Of a DNA stretch of 64,000 nt, positions 56,505 to 64,000 are shown in pieces. Made by a program: the position numbers and the translations under genes. Origin of the DNA: a virus; the IMG/VR virus record IMGVR_UViG_3300006927_000001, positions 17,874 through 81,873 of that record. One strand, given 5' to 3'. The notes beneath the pieces were generated by a model. It made no database searches. It was not told the DNA's origin and saw only the letters and a program-made list of their open reading frames with translations. The stretch's first letter is position 1, and every line of letters begins with the position of its first letter.

Positions 56505-59500
56505 TTAACTTTCAGGACAATCACCAATTGTACCAGTAACAACTGATCCTGGTCCAAAACCACCAGCATTACCTTCTGTGATCTCAGCAGCTGTTGGAAA
56601 TTCATCACTTCCAAGTGCTGGCCAAAAGAATTTGTATTGATCCATCTCTCCTGCACGAATACCTGTATGTAACACGAATTCAACTAGATTAGATACTGAA
56701 TCAAAAACAGCTTCTTCTACAACACATTTCACATCTGCATTAGACACAAAAGTTGAACTAAGTTGTAGTAAAACAGTATCCAAAGTATCAACATTCAAAC
56801 GTGAATGGAAAACAGATACATGAACTTTTTTCCACGTATTTGAATATCGGATCAACCAAAAGGTTGCAGACTTTAAAACCAATTCTCTGTCTGTATAAAT
56901 ATGAAAAAATTCTTCACTTTGATGTGCACCATATTTTTTCACGTTATGACGTAAAATAACTTTGGGATCTTCTTCTCCTTGTTCTAATTCAAGATAATCA
57001 ATCTTGTATGTCGATGTAAGAACTGTTACCAGTTCTTCTGTTCTTGTGTATGCAATTTTCAAAGAGTCTAATTCAAAATCTCCTTCATCTAATGTTGTAT
57101 CTTGTGAAGGTTCCTCAGATAAGTATTTAAGGAACATTTCATCATTTATTAACAAAACACCTAAACGTGCTTCCCAAGCTGTACGACGTATTTCTTCTAG
57201 TGCATCTGGTCGTTCAAAAGTACAAAAATCCACAGGATAAAGTTCTTCTCCGCCATTTTGTAACTTTGCTTTGATCGCTGCAAAATTAGAAGCATTAACC
57301 GTTTTGTCAGTATAGGTCTCAACAATATATTGAATGTAATCAACAACACTTGGACCAACAGGTGAAATCAATGAAACATAGACAACTTCTTCCCAATTTT
57401 CACCAGGAATCAAAACTAACGAAGTTGGAAATGTTAAAGATGTTACATCAATTGAACCTAAGTTTGCACTTTCATTTTTGATATAATATCTTGAAGGTAC
57501 AGGTGCCAAAAATCGAAGACCATCTTCATTTGTTCGATAAGCACTCACAGACTTAACTGTGGATGGGAGAATATTTGCAATATAAATGTCACAATCTGGA
57601 CCGTCTTCTTCGATTCTAGATCCAGAATCAGCTTTCCAGAACATACTTTCAGGTAATTCCTCATAAGGAATACTATATCGAGTTAACCAATTTTCAGGGA
57701 TGAGACCAGAAACTTCAACAACTTCTCCAACATCTGAACCTATTATTGTATAAATATCACGAAGTCCGGGTGCTACAGCAAAAACTGTATCTCCCAGAAT
57801 ATCATTTGGAAGCAAATAGACCAATTTTGTTAAAGTTGTCAATTCATCTTTACTGACAGGACCAGTTGCTCGTAAAATTGACAAAAGCATTTCTGCTTCA
57901 GGTCTATTCCAGATATTTGGGTCATAGTCACCAGTGAAGAAACCTTCAGGGTACCAATAACCAAATGGCCCAGGATACAATGGTGTATCAACAATTTCCC
58001 GTACAATGTTAGCCAAATTCATTCCACGTGGGAAACCACCTGAACCACCTTTGTCCCATTCAACCAGTTCAAAATAAATTTTCAAACCAACTTGTTTTGT
58101 GACTTTCAGTATGTGACGATCTTTTGATCCATCTGAGTCATCAGTACCACGTTTCTTTACCAAGATCCATGTGTCTTCTAGCTGAGGAATAGATTCAGGA
58201 TCACCATTAACATCAATAGTTGCTTCTAACCAAAATAGGTTAGCACCATCGATGTCCTCAATACCTGAACAAGGATCATCATCTGGTTTCCAAGCATCTA
58301 CTGCAATGTCTTTATCATAAGCTAATGGTCCTGCTACATAACACATTACATCATCTGTATCAAATTGAACACGAAATCTAACCTTGTGTATTATGACATC
58401 AACATCTGCACCTGCACCAAAGATTTCTGCTCCATCTTTAGTTTTGACACATGTTTTCAACAACTGAGATTGTCTACAAATTTCTTTCCACACAGCTAAG
58501 TAATCTGCATGAATTTCACGCATTTTATTATACGTGTTAATTTGATTCTGAGCTGCTCTTTTCTTTTGCTCATATTCAAATTCAGCCAAACGACACATTT
58601 CTTGAAGAACTTTTTTACGTATAAAAATTGCATTTGCAGCAGCTGCCATAATTTGCAAAGCATTTTGTATTTGACGAATTTGTGTACGAATACCACGTGC
58701 TACTGCACCCGCATTCGCAAATCGTTGTGCTACTCTACGAACACGTGTTAAAAGTGCAAGTAAAGCTAAAACTGTTGGACGTATTCTATCTTCATTTATG
58801 ATTGCTTTAACATACTCATTCAAGATCCAAGACACATCAGGTGCAATTGCATTAGCACCACGCATAACGAGTATCCAAAAATGAAGCATGAAACTTTCAC
58901 GTCCATAATCAGCTTCTAAGTCTCTTAGACGTTGATACAATGTAATGTCAACACGTCCAAAAGCTTCAAGAAGAAATGCAACTTTTTTCTGTGAAACTTT
59001 CTTTGCAGGTACATGTTTCACACGTCCAATAGCTAATGGCCAAGATTGACCTTCCAAATCAGATGCAACAAAATCAAGTTGACCTTCTTCAGGTGAAAAA
59101 CCTATTTGATAAGATTCAACTTGAGATAAAATAGTGAAATCAATCGAACGAGCTTTTTCTTTCCATTCAAAAGGTGTACTAATTTGACCTTTGAACACAA
59201 CAAACTTGTCAGCATCTACTAGACCGCCATACCATTGGTAGACAGTGGCAAGTTTCTTATGTATGTCTGTTTGATCCAGTATCCTTTTAATCTCACCACT
59301 TGTATCATCAAGTGATATAGGAACTTGGGCTGTTTGTGCTTTCTGAATTGTTAAAGCAGACTCAAGATTACCAACACTAAGAATTTTACCATCAATTCCT
59401 AGAATCGCTTTATCCGCATACTGCGATACACTTCCCGCAACCCATTCTATTTCAACAATAGTAACAGGTTCAGTTGCGTACTGTTTTGCAATCTCTGTTA

Positions 59501-59525
59501 ATGCATTAGTTGTTAATGTTTTCAT
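56505..59525 (-). CDS. large tail protein (baseplate hub or tail-tip-like)
   Basis: 1006 residues. Beta-rich N-terminus (residues 1-200), a helical middle (about 215-370) likely forming a long coiled coil, and beta-rich remainder. Size and position two genes downstream of the repeat protein fit a central tail-tip or baseplate component of a tailed phage. No enzymatic motif recognised. Confidence 0.7.
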   Translation of the reverse strand: MKTLTTNALTEIAKQYATEPVTIVEIEWVAGSVSQYADKAILGIDGKILSVGNLESALTIQKAQTAQVPISLDDTSGEIKRILDQTDIHKKLATVYQWYGGLVDADKFVVFKGQISTPFEWKEKARSIDFTILSQVESYQIGFSPEEGQLDFVASDLEGQSWPLAIGRVKHVPAKKVSQKKVAFLLEAFGRVDITLYQRLRDLEADYGRESFMLHFWILVMRGANAIAPDVSWILNEYVKAIINEDRIRPTVLALLALLTRVRRVAQRFANAGAVARGIRTQIRQIQNALQIMAAAANAIFIRKKVLQEMCRLAEFEYEQKKRAAQNQINTYNKMREIHADYLAVWKEICRQSQLLKTCVKTKDGAEIFGAGADVDVIIHKVRFRVQFDTDDVMCYVAGPLAYDKDIAVDAWKPDDDPCSGIEDIDGANLFWLEATIDVNGDPESIPQLEDTWILVKKRGTDDSDGSKDRHILKVTKQVGLKIYFELVEWDKGGSGGFPRGMNLANIVREIVDTPLYPGPFGYWYPEGFFTGDYDPNIWNRPEAEMLLSILRATGPVSKDELTTLTKLVYLLPNDILGDTVFAVAPGLRDIYTIIGSDVGEVVEVSGLIPENWLTRYSIPYEELPESMFWKADSGSRIEEDGPDCDIYIANILPSTVKSVSAYRTNEDGLRFLAPVPSRYYIKNESANLGSIDVTSLTFPTSLVLIPGENWEEVVYVSLISPVGPSVVDYIQYIVETYTDKTVNASNFAAIKAKLQNGGEELYPVDFCTFERPDALEEIRRTAWEARLGVLLINDEMFLKYLSEEPSQDTTLDEGDFELDSLKIAYTRTEELVTVLTSTYKIDYLELEQGEEDPKVILRHNVKKYGAHQSEEFFHIYTDRELVLKSATFWLIRYSNTWKKVHVSVFHSRLNVDTLDTVLLQLSSTFVSNADVKCVVEEAVFDSVSNLVEFVLHTGIRAGEMDQYKFFWPALGSDEFPTAAEITEGNAGGFGPGSVVTGTIGDCPES

Positions 59526-59914
59526 TCAATGATTTCAAATTCAACTAAGAGATTAACCTTTTCACGACTATCAGAAATCTGACTAATTTTATCCATACTA
59601 AGAGTCAAGGGATTTGGTTTAACATACCCTATCCAAGAATCACTACTTGATTGTTCTTCAACTTTCCAAAGATCAGCTGCATGAAGTTGAAAAAAAGCTT
59701 TGTACTCCAATGCTTTCATACGTGTAACTTGAAAATTCCAACTATGTACAGCTTTAGCTGAGTGTGAATTTTTATGTGTACGTAAATCTCCATTAAAAGC
59801 ACGTAATACTTGTAATTGAGATTGTGCCATACGTGTATCACTAAAATCAAACATAGGCAAAATAATTGCCGCAGTTGATGTAGGATACGGAGCGTATATA
59901 ACTATGAATTTCAT
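59522..59914 (-). CDS. tail-associated protein
   Basis: 130 residues, alpha/beta (TSTAAIILPMFDFSDTRMAQSQLQVLR..KVNLLVEFEIIE). Small adaptor by position between the membrane protein and the 1006-residue tail gene. Overlaps both by 4 bases. Family not named. Confidence 0.6.
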   Translation of the reverse strand: MKFIVIYAPYPTSTAAIILPMFDFSDTRMAQSQLQVLRAFNGDLRTHKNSHSAKAVHSWNFQVTRMKALEYKAFFQLHAADLWKVEEQSSSDSWIGYVKPNPLTLSMDKISQISDSREKVNLLVEFEIIE

Positions 59915-60114
59915 TTATTTTCACGCTTATTTGTCCAATTAGCTATTTGTCGCTCGATAAATTTTGAACCACATAATGCAATAGCCATCCCCCCAATAAC
60001 TTTCAATTCAGTTGCATCAAATTCAGATGCATTATAATACAATAAACCCCATAAAAATAATAAAATCATACCCAAACGTACTAAATCATAAATAGGATGA
60101 TTAACATTTGACAT
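59911..60114 (-). CDS. two-span membrane protein
   Basis: 67 residues: LVRLGMILLFLWGLLYY and VIGGMAIALCGSKFIE are hydrophobic, with charged end (NWTNKRENK). A small membrane protein in the tail module may be a holin or a tail-membrane component. A second, differently built holin candidate is at 52174. Confidence 0.6.
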   Translation of the reverse strand: MSNVNHPIYDLVRLGMILLFLWGLLYYNASEFDATELKVIGGMAIALCGSKFIERQIANWTNKRENK

Positions 60115-60118
60115 GAAA

Positions 60119-62002
60119 TTATACCTCCGCTACAGGTTGAAACCAAAACTGTGCAGAATGTCCACATTCATTGAAAACTTCTGCAAATTCTCCATTCGGA
60201 TTCACTATCAAACCGTCCCAAGTTCTATTTTCATGATCGCGTACCCTAACTAGATCACCAAGAGATAAATCAATCAAATTTAAAAGTGCGTCTTTTTGGG
60301 CATCTGACAATGTTTGGAAAGAAAATTGCCTAATTTCAAAAGTTGGCCATTGTGTTGCTTTGTAACTTATAGCATCCCCTCCACGAGATTTTCTTTGAAT
60401 ACGTGTAACAGTTAATTCTTCAATATCCCCCATTACAGGAGCAGGCAATGTAACAGTTGCTGTTGGACTGGTAGTTGGATAATCGATCTTGAAATCATAT
60501 AACAAGGTAATTGCTGGTTTTGTAGGTGTATCACCTTGTGGTTGATACTCATAAATTCCAGTACCACAAACAACAGTTGTACTAGGACCACCACCTGACC
60601 AAAGAATACCTAAAATAGTTTGTTCAAATGTAATTGTATCCTCAAGATCAAAATGCAAACAAAAATTCAAATCAATTGTCTGTGTGATCTCTAACGTGTG
60701 CACAATTTGATGTGCTTCACCACCAACAAGTTCCACACCAATTTCTTGAATAAGCCATAAATGATCAGTGATACTTTGTTCAAACTGCATCACTAAATGT
60801 GAAAGTTGATCAATGAATAAAGAATGTTCTATTGACTCACTATGACATTTAACAACAGTTATAGTTTGAACCCAAGTCAATTCATGTTGAATCTCTTTAT
60901 ACAAACCTACATCAGCTAATACAAATTGAGTAATACCTAGTGTATGTGTAACTGATTTTCCATACGAACCTAAAGTTGCAAATTCTTGTTCCAATACCAA
61001 AACATGTTCAACAGTTGCATCAAGAATAAAGGTTCCTGATACATCTTGATCAATAAGAAGAACACTTGTAATTGATTTGTTAAAAACACGTTGAACAGTA
61101 AACTCTTGCAAAATAACAAGTTCATGTGTAGGACATTCAGAAATAGTTATCTCATCCCATTCATGAATTATAATAAGATCGTGGATCACCTGTTCATCAT
61201 ACGTATCAGGTGCAGGCATATCCGTAGTGTATTCAACAACTAACAACGGAGATGTTGAATGTTCACTACTATTATTTTCTGCATTCCAAGACCAAGATCG
61301 AAAATGCCATTCACGTGTCATTTGACGTGTAACAGAAAAAAGATCAACATCCAATAAAAATGTTAAATGATCTCCAGGAGACCATGTACCATTTGGATGA
61401 ATATTTTCTGCATTTACCGTCATATCAAATAATTCTTGCGAGAAATCTGGTGTTGTTACTACCCCAACATTTGTACCAAATTCACAACAAGTGGCATTAT
61501 CATCCCAATCAATAGTTCGCCCATTCGTACCTGCAAAATTCCATATATTGTTTCCATGCGGAGATGAAGCCGGAATAGGAGCTTGTTGAAAATTAACGTG
61601 CCAATTTGGAACAATACGTATTCTGGGAAAACCTGGATGACCTCTGTTCACATTAGCATCTCTATCTGGATGTCCTAATGGGACAGCTAGATTAGGATTC
61701 CAATGAAAAACAAAAAAGGCACGTACAAAACGAATAAAAGGTTCTTGAGTAATTGAAGGAAAAGGTAAATTAAATCGCAACCAACTGATAGATGTTGCTG
61801 TCATGGCACCACCGAAAGGTGGCATAATATTAATGAAACCTGGACGAAGATCGTGAATCGTCCAATAAACAGATTCATTCTGCCAAGCAGCCGCGGGTGC
61901 AAGACCTGTGAGAAACCGCCCATCTCGGGAACCGTCATCATCGGTTCCAGGCGAGCCATCAGGTTTTAAGATTAGTTGTTGATTCAATGAAACAGTTGGC
62001 AT
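60119..62002 (-). CDS. tail fibre/spike-like protein with HxLxIxQ repeats
   Basis: 627 residues. Residues about 280-460 consist of roughly nine degenerate 20-24-residue repeats with the core HxLxIxQ (IIHEWDEITI, VILQEFTVQR, LVLEQEFATL, LGITQFVLADV, LFIDQLSHL, LWLIQEIGV, LEITQTIDL). The C-terminal domain (from about 500) begins with the EYQPQG segment. Architecture fits a fibre or spike with a repetitive shaft, probably receptor binding. Confidence 0.7.
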   Translation of the reverse strand: MPTVSLNQQLILKPDGSPGTDDDGSRDGRFLTGLAPAAAWQNESVYWTIHDLRPGFINIMPPFGGAMTATSISWLRFNLPFPSITQEPFIRFVRAFFVFHWNPNLAVPLGHPDRDANVNRGHPGFPRIRIVPNWHVNFQQAPIPASSPHGNNIWNFAGTNGRTIDWDDNATCCEFGTNVGVVTTPDFSQELFDMTVNAENIHPNGTWSPGDHLTFLLDVDLFSVTRQMTREWHFRSWSWNAENNSSEHSTSPLLVVEYTTDMPAPDTYDEQVIHDLIIIHEWDEITISECPTHELVILQEFTVQRVFNKSITSVLLIDQDVSGTFILDATVEHVLVLEQEFATLGSYGKSVTHTLGITQFVLADVGLYKEIQHELTWVQTITVVKCHSESIEHSLFIDQLSHLVMQFEQSITDHLWLIQEIGVELVGGEAHQIVHTLEITQTIDLNFCLHFDLEDTITFEQTILGILWSGGGPSTTVVCGTGIYEYQPQGDTPTKPAITLLYDFKIDYPTTSPTATVTLPAPVMGDIEELTVTRIQRKSRGGDAISYKATQWPTFEIRQFSFQTLSDAQKDALLNLIDLSLGDLVRVRDHENRTWDGLIVNPNGEFAEVFNECGHSAQFWFQPVAEV

Positions 62003-62004
62003 TC

Positions 62005-62619
62005 TTAAGTCCGTATACCGTAAGTGATTTTCAATTCATCTGTATTAACAACATTCAAAGAAGAATCAAATGAACCACTTGCCCAAAGAATACCAGCAGT
62101 AGTCGTTGCAAGACTATCAATAAAAATACCATGAATCTCTGCTGTAGTATCAATAACAAAGGTTGAAACAGTATTCGTACCTTTGACCTTGGAAGCAGAA
62201 TTGGTATCATCCCATTCTTTACGATTACCTGCGTAATCAGTATTTTCCGCCCAACCCGCATGAGATGCTGATGTGTCATTTTCACTGGTTGTAGGTGTTG
62301 GTGATTGGTCAATTAGACCAACATACCATGGATCAATTTGAGTAACTGGAGTAGAATTGCCAAATACCACATCCAACAAATGATTTTTCCCAACAATGGT
62401 GATCTCATTGTAACCTTGTGTCGAAAAAACCATCTTACGTTCAGGTACCCAAATACCATTGATCTTTACATGATCAACGATACGCATGACCTTGGCTGTA
62501 AATCGATTTCGAAAAGTGATTGTGTCTTTAAAAGGCACAATACCTCTTTTAGGCTGTATAACTTCACCAGCCCGTACAAGTTGATTTCCGATCATTTGTC
62601 GGAGACTAATTCCGTGCAT
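62005..62619 (-). CDS. tail-module structural protein
   Basis: 204 residues. N-terminal FRNRFTAKVMRIVDHVKINGIWVPERK, then WYVGLIDQSPTPTT, typical of phage proteins that describe small ordered beta folds in tail completion or capsid-associated roles. Overlaps the tape-measure-like gene by one base. Not assigned. Confidence 0.65.
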   Translation of the reverse strand: MHGISLRQMIGNQLVRAGEVIQPKRGIVPFKDTITFRNRFTAKVMRIVDHVKINGIWVPERKMVFSTQGYNEITIVGKNHLLDVVFGNSTPVTQIDPWYVGLIDQSPTPTTSENDTSASHAGWAENTDYAGNRKEWDDTNSASKVKGTNTVSTFVIDTTAEIHGIFIDSLATTTAGILWASGSFDSSLNVVNTDELKITYGIRT

Positions 62620-64000
62620 TATATTCTTCTCCCTAAACCAAGTCGTAAACGACGTTCGAGACCGTTCGCGATCTCCGTAATTTGTTGCTCTGTTGTTCCA
62701 GCAGCGGCAGTTATGTGTGTATCCCCAAATGTGACATTGGTTCCACGTGCACCTGCAATATCTCGTGCACCATTGAAGTTGCGAATGTTCGGTGCTGCTT
62801 GATTGGAAGGAAGAATGTGTGGATTGCCCGAAAACACTGGACCTCCCCCTCCTCCTCCACCTCCCCCACCTCCCCCACCTCCCCCACCTCTGTCTCTCAA
62901 ATTTATATTTTGAACAGTTACTTGAAGTTGTGCATATGCTGCTTCAAGAGCTTGCACACCTTTTATCATTTCATCTGTCACATTAACAGATGTGTGTTTC
63001 AAATTTTCAAGAGTTGTTTCAAGATTGGTAGTTGTTTCATTCATTGCTGCCAAACTATCAGTCATAGTAGCAACAGCAAGATTTGCATCTTCAGTTTCTA
63101 TAACAGTTTTTTGATATTTTTTAAATGCTTCATTCATATCATTCAATAAACTAATTGCTTTACGTCCCTGTTCATCTCCACTCGATAAAACCAAACTTCC
63201 ATCACGTGCTTCAACAGGACCTCTATCTGTAAAATTCAGTAGGCCTTCCGGTTTAACACGTAAATTCAGTTTAGCTATTTCTTTTTGAGTAGCTAGAACT
63301 TTTTCCCACGCTTTAGTAACTCTTTGAAGACGTTCTTCTGTGAAATCATCAGCTTGTACTTCACGGTCTAAAGCACGTAATTGTGTTCTTAAACTGAGTA
63401 TCTGTACTTCAGCGTTTCGTACTTTTTCACGTGCTAAAAAATCTTCCTTACTCGGGGCGAAATTTCCTATTCGCCCAGGTATACTTTTATTTGTTGGATC
63501 CAATTGTGTTGTAAAATCAAGTAAAGCTTTTACGCGTTCTTCAGACACATCTAAGAACTGTAATAAGGCTTGTTGTCGTTTAGCCTGACTATCAGTTCTT
63601 AAATCATTAAGTCGTTCTAATGCAACTTTTTCAGCTTCAACACCTTTACGTACATTTTCAAGCCTTAAACGTAAAGCATCTGCTTGTTCTTTCCGTTGCA
63701 ACAATACTTCAGCCGCACGAGCTTCGCGTAACAATTCAAATGCAGCCCTTGGATCTAATCCCGCAGTCTTTGCTTCTTCTCCAGCTTTTTTAATCAAGCC
63801 TGCTAATTTAGCACTACCTGATTCAGGATCAAAAGTATCAATTGCCGTGACAGTTTCTTTTAATTTTTTAAGAGCATCTGTACGTTTCTTAAGAATTGCT
63901 TCCTCTTTAGCAGCTTCAGCTTCCTTGAATTTAGCATGTTCTCTTTCCATACGAATCTTAAATTCAAGAATATCTACCCGTGCTTGTTCCAATCTCTTAA
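62619..64000 (-). CDS. coiled-coil tape-measure-like protein, 5' part beyond right edge
   Basis: The frame is open at the right edge, so the N-terminus is missing; an internal TTG at 63992 is not needed. Most of the 457 visible residues form long charged coiled coils (FKEAEAAKEEAILKKRTDALKKL), then a run of 16 Gly, then an ordered C-terminus (GTTEQQITEIANGLERRLRL). This matches the end of a tail tape-measure protein or a long tail fibre core. Confidence 0.6.
   Translation of the reverse strand, partial: KRLEQARVDILEFKIRMEREHAKFKEAEAAKEEAILKKRTDALKKLKETVTAIDTFDPESGSAKLAGLIKKAGEEAKTAGLDPRAAFELLREARAAEVLLQRKEQADALRLRLENVRKGVEAEKVALERLNDLRTDSQAKRQQALLQFLDVSEERVKALLDFTTQLDPTNKSIPGRIGNFAPSKEDFLAREKVRNAEVQILSLRTQLRALDREVQADDFTEERLQRVTKAWEKVLATQKEIAKLNLRVKPEGLLNFTDRGPVEARDGSLVLSSGDEQGRKAISLLNDMNEAFKKYQKTVIETEDANLAVATMTDSLAAMNETTTNLETTLENLKHTSVNVTDEMIKGVQALEAAYAQLQVTVQNINLRDRGGGGGGGGGGGGGGGGPVFSGNPHILPSNQAAPNIRNFNGARDIAGARGTNVTFGDTHITAAAGTTEQQITEIANGLERRLRLGLGRRI

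Noticed and set aside
1-64000. CRISPR array, IS element, integrase
   Set aside because: No spaced direct-repeat array, transposase or integrase motif was seen on either strand.

Overview
The window reads as part of a tailed double-stranded DNA bacteriophage genome, roughly 40% G+C by eye, packed with short genes that overlap by 4 bases (ATGA or TAATG) and carry clear Shine-Dalgarno sites. It holds tail genes plus a full DNA metabolism set: family A DNA polymerase, primase-helicase, SNF2-type helicase, ATP-dependent DNA ligase, class II ribonucleotide reductase, thymidylate synthase, dCTP deaminase and several nucleases. Terminase large subunit, portal and capsid genes are not recognisable here and probably lie outside. 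The host is a bacterium. A secreted EGVGWG-type protein (39933..40256), a PKD-like exported protein (1975..2595) and the twin-arginine signals hint at a Planctomycetota host, but this is inference from style, not proof.

Layout. 1-2595 (leftward): a repeat-rich structural protein cut by the left edge, a papain-fold protein and an exported protein. 2596-7208: an unusual, partly gene-free block with four near-identical palindromes, 41-bp direct repeats, a 9-bp-periodic tract, three successive inverted-repeat cassettes, a strong terminator, paired hairpins with one shared loop, and three genes of unlike composition. 7209-14967: small proteins mixed with sulfotransferase-like, methyltransferase, glycosyltransferase and phosphoribosyltransferase-HAD genes, which looks like a glycan or small-molecule modification cluster. 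15234-23003: thymidylate synthase, a ParB-like protein with a Tat-type signal, a run of tiny genes including a TatA homologue, a PD-(D/E)XK nuclease, DNA ligase, a 20-residue Tat/lipoprotein-signal peptide, a third sulfotransferase, a sigma-70-like factor and CsrA. 23003-31010: many small zinc-finger and unknown proteins. 31177-46384: peptidase-like protein, NYN protein, ribonucleotide reductase, VRR-NUC, DNA polymerase, ParB, C5 methyltransferase, DHH phosphoesterase, helicase, glycosyltransferase and a second large ParB.

A symmetric divergent promoter at 46451-46513 separates this leftward block from the only rightward operon, 46656-53007 (primase-helicase, P-loop kinase, adenine methyltransferase, DEDD exonuclease, holin-like protein, dCTP deaminase). 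From 52988 to the right edge genes are leftward again: a membrane/coiled-coil protein, a glycosyltransferase and the tail module up to a coiled-coil tape-measure-like protein cut by the right edge.

How it may work together: dCTP deaminase, thymidylate synthase and class II reductase supply dTTP and dNTPs to the polymerase, primase-helicase, helicase and ligase. Two DNA methyltransferases may protect the genome. The adjacent sigma factor and CsrA suggest control of transcription and translation. TatA plus two Tat-type signal peptides suggest that the phage acts on, or borrows, the host Tat translocon. These couplings are inferred from position and family membership only.
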